Positions 6,111 through 12,476 of a stretch of DNA of 17,227 bases are shown here, piece by piece. Position 1 is the stretch's first letter. Every line of letters starts with the position of its first letter. Where the stretch lies: positions 1-17,227 of the forward strand of contig PMBV01000095.1 in NCBI GenBank assembly GCA_003153055.1. The letters run 5' to 3'. This stretch comes from Myxococcales bacterium (GTDB taxonomy: Bacteria > Myxococcota > Myxococcia > Myxococcales > Myxococcaceae). The translations under genes and the position numbers were made by a program. A model generated the notes under the pieces. The model was not told the origin of the DNA, made no database searches, and was given only the letters and a program-made list of their open reading frames with translations.

Positions 6111-8045
6111 ATGAGCACGACCCCAGCTGATTCGAAGCCCAGGACTACCAACGTCGTCGTCTGGGCCGCCCTCGCGTTGGCGGTCTCCGGCACGGGCATC
6201 GCCCGGCTCGCGGGCATCTACCCACTGACGAGCCCTGGCTTCCTGGTGTCGAGCCTGGGGGCGATCGGCCGCGGCCTGGCGCTGGGCGGGGTCGGGCTCA
6301 TGCTCGAGACCTCCTTGCGCGACCGCAGCGTGACGCTCGCCCCGCGCCGCATCGGCGAACGGTTCCTGTTGAATACGCTGTGGACGCTCGCGCTGGTCTT
6401 CGGCGCCGTGGTGGCCATCGACGGCGCCACCGACGCCTTCTTGGGCTACCACGTCACCCGGGCGATCCGGATCCTCTTCTCCGATGGTGTTCGCGGCATG
6501 GGCCCCGCCATCGAGGCCGTGGGAATGTCGCCGGGCTCGGTGCTCCGCGGCGCGCTGGTGTTGTTGGTGGTGATCGCCGGGCTCTACGCGCTCTTCAAGG
6601 GCTGCGCAGCGCTGTCGTCGAAGCTGCGCTGGAACATCTCTCGCCGCGCCGCCACGGTCTTCATCGCCGTGACCTTCGCGGCCCTCATCGCGGAGCAGCT
6701 GGCCTCCCCGAGGGTGAAGACGCCCGCCGAGTGGGAGCGAGAGCTCCGCGCCCAGCCCCTGGAGATCCCCGCGGCCGGCCGGCCCGAGGCAGACCTCGCC
6801 TCGTTCAGCGTTCATGTGCCGGTGCCCGAGCTCCCCAGCGCCCCCGACCTGCACCCGGCGCCTGGGCCACGGCCCGACATTCTGATGATCATCATCGAGT
6901 CGTTCCGGCGAGACGCGGTCGACGAGCGCACCACGCCTGAGCTGCTCAAGCTCCTCCAGCTCCCGCGCACCCGGCTCCTCAAGGCGGCGACCTCCGCCAA
7001 CGTCACCCACTTTGCCTGGTACGGGATGTTCACCGGCACTTACCCGCTCGCCTACAACCACCTCAAGGCGCTCCACGCCCAACCCGGCTCCCTTCCGCTG
7101 ATGGCGCTGGCGGCCGCGGGCTACGACGTGCGCGTCTTCACCACCTCGAGCCTCGACTACCAGGAGCTCGGGTCTCTCGTCTTCGGGCCACCGGCGCCAT
7201 GGCTGCACCTCGAGCCGCAGCCCCTGTCGACCAGCGCCGAAGAGAAGGACCGGGAGATCGTCGACCGCTTCGTTCGCGAGCTGAGCGCAGGGCCCCCAGG
7301 CGGGCGCTTCTTCGTGCTGGGGTTGAACAGCTCGCACTTCGACTACGCCTGGCCGGCGGACTTCAGCCCCCCGCCCGGCGCGGTGCCCCCGTTGAGCCTC
7401 CTCGAGGGTGAGCGGGCCGGGAGCGAGCTCCTCCACGAGCGCTACCGTCACGCGCTGGCCTGGGTCGACAACCGGGCCGGCTTCATCCTCGAGACGCTCA
7501 GAGCCCAGGGGCGGCTCGAGCACATGATGCTCATCGTCACCGGCGATCACGGAGAGGCCTTCAACGAGCACGGCGTCTACGCGCACGGCACCGACCTCTC
7601 CCGCGAACAGGTGGAGGTCCCGCTCTTCGTTCATCTCCCGGTCGACGAGGGCGCGCCGTCGACGAGCTTCCCCGCGGGCAGCCCACTCGAGCGACCCGAC
7701 TCGGGCGTCGCGCACGTCGACATCATGCCCACCATCCTCGAGGAGCTGGGGCTGTTCGACACGCTCCCACGGGGCAGCCTGGCGGGGCAGCCCTTGCAGC
7801 GCCCTGGCCCCGGGAAGCCGAGGCTGTCGTTCCAGGGATGGAGCAGTGAGAGCTGCCGCTTCGCCTTGCTGCTCGACGGGCGCAAGCTGCTGCTCGAGCT
7901 GGACTCGGAGGATCCATTCAGCGCGAGCCGCCTCCGCCTGCGGGCGATGACGAACGAGCGAGACGAGGCGCTCTCCGAGCCTGCGCATCTGCTGGAATGG
8001 ACCGCCCAGCTCGGGAAGGCGCTCCCGTTCCTCGCCTTCCCGTGA
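6111..8045 (+). CDS. Membrane sulfatase / LTA synthase-like alkaline phosphatase superfamily protein
   Basis: The 644-residue product has five hydrophobic segments in its first 210 residues (around 15-37, 45-65, 85-112, 142-165 and 182-200). An extracytoplasmic sulfatase-fold domain follows from about 250. Metal and nucleophile motifs: DILMIIIESFR (Asp256, Glu263), Thr299 in NVTHFAWYGMFTGTYP as probable nucleophile, and TGDHGEAFNEHG (Asp479, His480) followed by HGTDLSREQVEVPLFVH. The membrane layout with a Thr nucleophile matches lipoteichoic-acid synthase and phosphoethanolamine/phosphoglycerol transferases rather than soluble sulfatases. Family knowledge suggests transfer of a phospho-alcohol head group, or hydrolysis, on an envelope lipid or glycan; the true substrate is unknown. 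It is coupled to the M1 peptidase gene upstream. It converges on the lipoprotein gene behind it, with only 3 bp between stop codons. Confidence 0.85.
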   Translation: MSTTPADSKPRTTNVVVWAALALAVSGTGIARLAGIYPLTSPGFLVSSLGAIGRGLALGGVGLMLETSLRDRSVTLAPRRIGERFLLNTLWTLALVFGAVVAIDGATDAFLGYHVTRAIRILFSDGVRGMGPAIEAVGMSPGSVLRGALVLLVVIAGLYALFKGCAALSSKLRWNISRRAATVFIAVTFAALIAEQLASPRVKTPAEWERELRAQPLEIPAAGRPEADLASFSVHVPVPELPSAPDLHPAPGPRPDILMIIIESFRRDAVDERTTPELLKLLQLPRTRLLKAATSANVTHFAWYGMFTGTYPLAYNHLKALHAQPGSLPLMALAAAGYDVRVFTTSSLDYQELGSLVFGPPAPWLHLEPQPLSTSAEEKDREIVDRFVRELSAGPPGGRFFVLGLNSSHFDYAWPADFSPPPGAVPPLSLLEGERAGSELLHERYRHALAWVDNRAGFILETLRAQGRLEHMMLIVTGDHGEAFNEHGVYAHGTDLSREQVEVPLFVHLPVDEGAPSTSFPAGSPLERPDSGVAHVDIMPTILEELGLFDTLPRGSLAGQPLQRPGPGKPRLSFQGWSSESCRFALLLDGRKLLLELDSEDPFSASRLRLRAMTNERDEALSEPAHLLEWTAQLGKALPFLAFP

Positions 8046-8048
8046 GCC

Positions 8049-10052
8049 TCAGTGCTTGCACCACTGGCTGGCTTGCGTCGGCACCGAGCCCACCGGGGCA
8101 CCCTGGCTCGCGTTCTCGACGAAGCGCTTGTTCGAGTAGCCGTGGTCGACACAGACCGGGTTGCCTCCCGACGAGCCGGCGGGCCCGTCACGAGTGACGT
8201 CGGCCTTCCGCGACGGAGCGGTGGCCACGTCACAGCCCGTCAACTGCCCTGAGGCGCTCACGTGGGCCTTGATGGTACCGACGGTCCAGAAGTCTCCAGA
8301 CCGATCGGCCCCGGGAGTATTCAGCACGGGAAACTCTGAGCCGGTGGTTGGGTTGTAGCCGATGGAGGTGACTCGCTCTCCATTGCAGTACAGGTTGACG
8401 TGGGCCCTCGAGGTGGGCGAGTTGGCGCCGGCAAACACATCTGAGCCGTAGTGATTCACGCCGACCACGAACGAGTCGCCATCGTGCGGGTTGTCGAGGT
8501 TGATGTTCTCGGGGCCACAGAACGTGTCGCCCGCCGGGTCGGCCATGGAGCGGTCGCAGCTGATGTTGTCGCGATCGAGCCGGGGGTTGGTGCACAGGAG
8601 CTGCCCGTTCGGGTCGCGCTTGCTCGACCACCCCAGGCAGGCCGTGTCGGCCGAGTCGGCGTAGCCCCAACCGGGTGCCGAGTTGCTGTCCGACACGCAG
8701 CCTGTCTCCGAGAGGTAGAAGCAGTCCTGGCGATTGCAGGTGAGGTCCCACCCCTGCTTCGAGCAGCCCGCGCCCTGGAGCCTCGCCAGGTGGAGATCGA
8801 GGTCGTTGCCCCCGACGCTGTCCCAGCACAGCTCGGCCCGAATGCCGGGCGCTCGCACCTGGACCTTCTGGGTGCAGACGTGGTCCTTCCCATCCAACTT
8901 GAATTCACCCTGCACGATGTAGTCACCCGACAGCCCAAAGGCCGGGTAGACACGCCCACCAGTCACACCGCTACCGTAACCCGAGGCCCGAATGGCGATG
9001 AGAGATGAGCCACTGGAGACGGCGTACTTGGCCGGCGTGGACAGCAGGTCGAGTTGAACCGGTGTGCGCGTGCCACGTCGCGCACCGCTGGCGGTCGACT
9101 TGGCCTGGTTGTAGAGCGCGAAGGTGGGAAACGGCAGCACGTTGTCACAGTCTCCGCCGAGCACCGTCCAGGTCCAATTCGTCGCACGGTCGCGATTGGC
9201 GGCGTCGACAATCCACCGCGAGCCATCGATGACTGGAATGGCTCCGGCCGGCGGGTACGGCGCCTCGGTGATGACCTCGGTTGGGCACTGCACGTCGTTG
9301 GAGCAGGCACAGCCCTGGGAGGCATTGTTGGCGTCGAGGCCGTCGCAGTTGAAGTCACCAGGCGAGCAGGTATCGACCAGGGCGGGCGGCTGCGCTCCAC
9401 GGCACACCCCGGACCAGCTGGGAAATTCGTCACCGGAGCAGTCGAGCGAGCCCTTGGCGTTCGCCGCGCACCAGCCCACCGGCAGACCACTCGCCTCAGC
9501 GACCTGGCTGGCCGGCACGAGGTAGCAGTCTTTGGTCATGCCGTTGCCGGGGCAGGCGCACCCTTCGTCGACCAAGCCGTCGCAATCGTCGTCGAAGCCA
9601 TTGCCAGCCCGAGCATTCAGCCGCGTCGCGGGGACGCCGCCACTCGAGAGCGCGCTGTCAGTCACGCCGTCGCACTCGTTGTCCGTCGGCGGAGCGCAGC
9701 GGTGGCGAATGGTCGGGTTCCCTGGCACCGGAGGGCCGCAGCCGCCGTCGTAGCTCGGATCCACCCCCGCGTCGGGCTCGATGAGCGCACCCGCGTCCCG
9801 ACCGGAGCTCCCGCCCTGGTCGGAGCCACCTCCTCCGGAACCTCCTCCAACGCGTCCGCCGCCAACGCCTCCACCTTGCCCCGAGCCGCCACCCTGCCCT
9901 CCGCCTCCGCCAGAAACGCACCCGCCCGAGCCGCAGTCGGTCACCGTCGCCGCGCAGCCGGTCAGGGCCGCGGGCAACACCACCACGAGCACGAGGCCTC
10001 CACCTACCAGCCTCGCACGAGCCTTCGACCAACCAACCCTTTCAGAAGTCAT
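8049..10052 (-). CDS. MopE-like Cys-rich lipoprotein with DUF2135/YfaP-like region
   Basis: I chose ATG 10052, which gives a typical signal peptide and lipobox LTGC (Cys33); a GTG at 10088 in the same frame would add 12 polar residues. A Gly/Ser/Gln linker (about 41-82) is followed by Asp/Cys motifs typical of the putative metal-binding MopE family: NECDGVTD (about 125-132), GFDDDCDGLVDEGC (about 152-165) and FNCDGLDA (about 234-241). The C-terminal half contains GGNDLDLHL (near 415) followed by many Cys, an Asn/Asp-rich GPENINLD motif and a VNLYCNGE strand. This resembles DUF2135/YfaP-like beta domains; that assignment is from memory of the pattern and is moderate. The protein has 667 residues and is likely anchored on the cell surface. 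Function is unknown: possibly calcium/copper binding or adhesion. It is transcribed divergently from the small gene at 10156. Confidence 0.8.
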   Translation of the reverse strand: MTSERVGWSKARARLVGGGLVLVVVLPAALTGCAATVTDCGSGGCVSGGGGGQGGGSGQGGGVGGGRVGGGSGGGGSDQGGSSGRDAGALIEPDAGVDPSYDGGCGPPVPGNPTIRHRCAPPTDNECDGVTDSALSSGGVPATRLNARAGNGFDDDCDGLVDEGCACPGNGMTKDCYLVPASQVAEASGLPVGWCAANAKGSLDCSGDEFPSWSGVCRGAQPPALVDTCSPGDFNCDGLDANNASQGCACSNDVQCPTEVITEAPYPPAGAIPVIDGSRWIVDAANRDRATNWTWTVLGGDCDNVLPFPTFALYNQAKSTASGARRGTRTPVQLDLLSTPAKYAVSSGSSLIAIRASGYGSGVTGGRVYPAFGLSGDYIVQGEFKLDGKDHVCTQKVQVRAPGIRAELCWDSVGGNDLDLHLARLQGAGCSKQGWDLTCNRQDCFYLSETGCVSDSNSAPGWGYADSADTACLGWSSKRDPNGQLLCTNPRLDRDNISCDRSMADPAGDTFCGPENINLDNPHDGDSFVVGVNHYGSDVFAGANSPTSRAHVNLYCNGERVTSIGYNPTTGSEFPVLNTPGADRSGDFWTVGTIKAHVSASGQLTGCDVATAPSRKADVTRDGPAGSSGGNPVCVDHGYSNKRFVENASQGAPVGSVPTQASQWCKH

Positions 10053-10143
10053 TTCAGGATTGAGGCGAGTCCAGTGCGTTCGGGTCACACCCGAGCTGCG
10101 ACGAGCGTCGCGTGAGAGCCGAGGCTCGAATCTCCTCCTGGAG

Positions 10144-10155
10144 TAGGCTGTCGAG
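10144..10155 (+). promoter_or_regulatory. -10 box TAGGCT six nt before GTG 10156
   Basis: TAGGCT lies at 10144-10149 and six bases separate it from the GTG start, in the spacing expected for a leaderless message. No -35 is recognisable. The 103-bp gap also must hold the promoter of the divergent lipoprotein gene. For that one I see only CTCAAT six nt before its ATG, which is a poor -10. Confidence 0.45.
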
Positions 10156-10695
10156 GTGAGCCGCGCGGCGATGCTGGTGATACTCGGGTCGGCGACCGTC
10201 TTGGGTGGGGCGTGGCTCGCGGCCAGAGCGCTGACCTCCGACGTTTCCCTGCCCCCGCCTCGAGAGACAGCCGTCCGCGAGGTGCCCGCGCCGCCACCGG
10301 CACCGAGCCCTCACGACGAGAGACCTGCGCCGGCTCAGCCTGCGCCCGTGGCCACGCCAGCGCCGGTCGCTCCACGGGGCCCCGAAGCGACGGTGGCCCC
10401 AGCCGCGGACCCACCCTCCGAGTACGCGTCGGAGCACAGCCCGGAGATCGAGCGTGCCTGGGAGCTCGCGTTCGGGAGGAAGAACAACCCGCTGCGGTGG
10501 CGCCAGGCCGCACGGGTATTCTCGGAGTGCATTTCGGAGGTGCCGACGAATCAGCGCTGCCAGGAGGGCTTCGCGGCGACCCGAGCGCTCATTCAGAGCA
10601 CCAAGAGACTGCCGGGAGCCAGCCAGCCACCGGAGCCGTCGGAGCGGCCCGCGCGCCGGTCGGGGATGAGTCGCGGCAGCTCCGCCGACGAGTGA
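10156..10695 (+). CDS. Single-pass Pro/Ala-rich envelope protein, function unknown
   Basis: The product has 179 residues. The N-terminus is one hydrophobic segment (about 5-26, no lipobox Cys), followed by a Pro/Ala-rich stretch (about 33-95) like those that span the periplasm. A compact helical part follows (about 98-145: IERAWELAFGRKNNPLRW, then AARVFSECISEVPTNQRC). The helical part has the length and Trp/Ala/Phe pattern of a tetratricopeptide-like pair, with two Cys, but I cannot assign a family. The tail is Pro/Ser/Arg rich. GTG 10156 is chosen because it starts directly before the hydrophobic segment and sits six nt behind TAGGCT. It ends 9 bp before the convergent manC-like gene. The strong third-position G/C bias supports a real gene. 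Confidence 0.7.
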   Translation: MSRAAMLVILGSATVLGGAWLAARALTSDVSLPPPRETAVREVPAPPPAPSPHDERPAPAQPAPVATPAPVAPRGPEATVAPAADPPSEYASEHSPEIERAWELAFGRKNNPLRWRQAARVFSECISEVPTNQRCQEGFAATRALIQSTKRLPGASQPPEPSERPARRSGMSRGSSADE

Positions 10696-10704
10696 GTGCC
10701 CTCT

Positions 10705-11778
10705 CTACAGGAACTGCTGGAGCTTCCGCCCCTTGAGCACCTCGACGGCCTTGCGCACGTCCTGACAGCGGTCCTTCGGCACGACGAGGATCGCATCGCC
10801 GGCGTCCACCACCACGACGTCCTTCATGCCGATGACCGCCACCGGGCGATCGCCTCCCACCACCACCGAGCCAGCCGAGTCGATGGCCATGGCGTACTTG
10901 CCCACCACCACGTTGCCGTCGTGGTCCAGCTGGCGCACCTCGGCCAGCGCGTTGAAGCTCCCTACGTCGCTCCACCCACAGTCGCAGGGGACAACCATGA
11001 TGTTGTCGGCCTTCTCGGCCACCCCGTAGTCGATGCTGAGGGCAGGCATCTTGGCGAACTCCTTGGCCAGGACCGCCTTCTCCCTGCGGGTCCCCAGGGC
11101 CTTCCGAATCGCCAGCAGCGGAGCGGCCATCTCGGGAATGAACATGTCGAATGCCTTGAGCATCGACGCGGCCGTGAACACGAAGATGCCCGCGTTCCAC
11201 AGGTAGTCACCGCTGGCGAGGTACCCCTCGGCAGTGGGTCGGTCGGGCTTCTCGACGAACGAGTCGACCTTCACCGCGGTGCCATCGACCTGGGCTCCGA
11301 AGCGAATGTAGCCGTACCCCGTCTCTGGCCGCGTCGGACGAATGCCCAGCGTCACGATGGCGCCAGTGCGAGCCACCCGCGCCGCCTCCTCGAGGGCTTC
11401 CTGAAAGGCGGGCACATTGGCGACGTGCTGGTCCGACGGCAGCACCACCATCACCGCCTCGGGGTCGAGGTGGGCCACGTGAGCGCACGCCAAGGCGATG
11501 GCCGGGGCCGTGTTGCGGGCCTGCGGCTCGACCACCACGTTGCCCGCTGGGAGCTTGGGCAGCGCCGCCCGTACCGCCTTGGCGTGCTTCTCACCGCACA
11601 CCACCAGCGTCCGCTTGGGTGTCACCAACCCCGCCAGCCGAGCCATCGTCTCGGTGATGAGCGGTCGGCTGGTCGCCAGGGGAAGAAACTGCTTGGGCTT
11701 GGCGGAGCGGGAGAGCGGCCAGAAGCGAGTGCCACTGCCTCCTGCCATGATGATCGCGTAGACGTCATTTCGTGCCAT
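10705..11778 (-). CDS. manC: Mannose-1-phosphate guanylyltransferase
   Basis: The product makes GDP-mannose from GTP and mannose-1-phosphate in the cytoplasm, a precursor for exopolysaccharide and O-antigen sugars. ATG 11778 is chosen because it places the nucleotide-binding loop at the usual N-terminal position: MAGGSGTRFWPLSR (11-24) followed by KPKQF (27-31). Other family motifs: EPQARNTAPAI (84-94), LPSDQ (113-117), PETGYGYI (151-158), FVEKP (174-178), YLWNAGIF (about 190-197) and CGWSDVGS further on. At 357 residues it is the short single-domain form, without the phosphomannose isomerase domain of the bifunctional type. A TTG at 11820 in frame would overlap the end of the upstream gene and is less likely. 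It lies 32 bp behind the HD-domain gene, probably in one transcript. Confidence 0.93.
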   Translation of the reverse strand: MARNDVYAIIMAGGSGTRFWPLSRSAKPKQFLPLATSRPLITETMARLAGLVTPKRTLVVCGEKHAKAVRAALPKLPAGNVVVEPQARNTAPAIALACAHVAHLDPEAVMVVLPSDQHVANVPAFQEALEEAARVARTGAIVTLGIRPTRPETGYGYIRFGAQVDGTAVKVDSFVEKPDRPTAEGYLASGDYLWNAGIFVFTAASMLKAFDMFIPEMAAPLLAIRKALGTRREKAVLAKEFAKMPALSIDYGVAEKADNIMVVPCDCGWSDVGSFNALAEVRQLDHDGNVVVGKYAMAIDSAGSVVVGGDRPVAVIGMKDVVVVDAGDAILVVPKDRCQDVRKAVEVLKGRKLQQFL

Positions 11779-11810
11779 GCCCAGGCCGTGTACCACCGAG
11801 GGAGCGGTTT

Positions 11811-12347
11811 TCACCGACAATGCACCTCGTAGGCCTGGGCCTTGTCGGCCAGGCGGCCCTCGAGCGCCGGTGACGCGCCGCGCAGCGCCTTGAGGATCTC
11901 CCTCGCCTCGGCCAGGTACGCCTGGCGCTTCTCACGGCTCCAGGTGGCGGGCGGTGGCTCGAGGTTGGTGATGCGGTCGGCCAGCTTCACCGCCCAGATG
12001 GCCCGCGGCTCGAGCCGAATGCGCCGGAGGCTGTCCGCCATGCGCTCGGCCTTGGGCAGCGAGTCGTCTTTCGTCAGCGCCGCCACGCCCTGAGCGACCT
12101 CCGGCCCGAAGTCGCGCTCGAGGGTCTGACGGCTGACGCCGGCGTCCTCGATGGTGTCGTGGAGCAGCGCGCACGCCATGGCGAGCTCCACGTCGAGGAC
12201 GTCGGTCTGGCTGGCCCAGAGCACCTCGGTCGCCACCTTCGTCACGTGCACGACGTACGGAGCACCCGTGCCGGGCACCTTCTGCTCACCGTGCGCCCGG
12301 GCTGCGAAGTCGAGGGCCCGCTTGAAGAGGTCTTGGTTCCAGGGCAT
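11811..12347 (-). CDS. HD-domain protein of RelA/SpoT hydrolase type (small alarmone hydrolase-like)
   Basis: With ATG 12347 the product has 178 residues. Metal-site residues of SpoT/Mesh1 hydrolases are present in order: His34 (PYVVHV), His63-Asp64 and Glu67-Asp68 (LLHDTIED), Asp124 and Asn128 (KLADRITN). The basic position usually filled by Arg before the first His is Lys23 here. No synthetase or TGS domain is present, so the protein is a stand-alone hydrolase-like unit. It may hydrolyse (p)ppGpp or a related nucleotide; this is inference from the family. A start at 12434 would add 29 residues without recognisable structure. ATG 12347 fits the domain border and a nearby TACAGT box. It is followed closely by manC and is divergent from the subtilisin gene, with 129 bp between starts. 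Confidence 0.78.
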   Translation of the reverse strand: MPWNQDLFKRALDFAARAHGEQKVPGTGAPYVVHVTKVATEVLWASQTDVLDVELAMACALLHDTIEDAGVSRQTLERDFGPEVAQGVAALTKDDSLPKAERMADSLRRIRLEPRAIWAVKLADRITNLEPPPATWSREKRQAYLAEAREILKALRGASPALEGRLADKAQAYEVHCR

Positions 12348-12361
12348 CGCGAGGAACTGTA
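12348..12361 (-). promoter_or_regulatory. TACAGT box eight nt before the HD-domain gene
   Basis: On the minus strand TACAGT (12361-12356) lies eight nt ahead of ATG 12347, so a transcript could have a leader of zero to a few bases. A perfect TTGACA also exists on this strand (12403-12398), but it is 36 bp away from TACAGT and cannot be its -35. Confidence 0.35.
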
Positions 12362-12464
12362 CTGCCTCTGGGCTCGCGCCGCATTGGCCCTCCAAACTGT
12401 CAAATACAGACGACAGGCTTGGCGCTCGAGCCACGAGGTGACGACGGCACTCTTCACCTGATGC

Positions 12465-12476
12465 TAAGCACTGAGA
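12465..12476 (+). promoter_or_regulatory. Weak extended -10 (TGC-TAAGCA) before the subtilisin gene
   Basis: TG-C-TAAGCA spans 12462-12470 and is followed by six bases and then ATG 12477. The box lacks the conserved final T, so it is weaker than the others, but the spacing is the same. Confidence 0.3.

Noticed and set aside
6081..7988. 635-residue open frame on the minus strand inside the sulfatase-like gene
   Set aside because: It mirrors a real gene in G+C-rich DNA, shows no motif and is rich in Arg, Glu, Gly and Val as expected of an antisense shadow.
10116..10127. GAGCC-GA-GGCTC small dyad between divergent genes
   Set aside because: Arms are only five bp and G+C rich; no second copy.
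12397..12416. CTGTC-N10-GACAG inverted repeat in the divergent promoter region
   Set aside because: Five-bp arms with a 10-base gap are too weak to claim as an operator.
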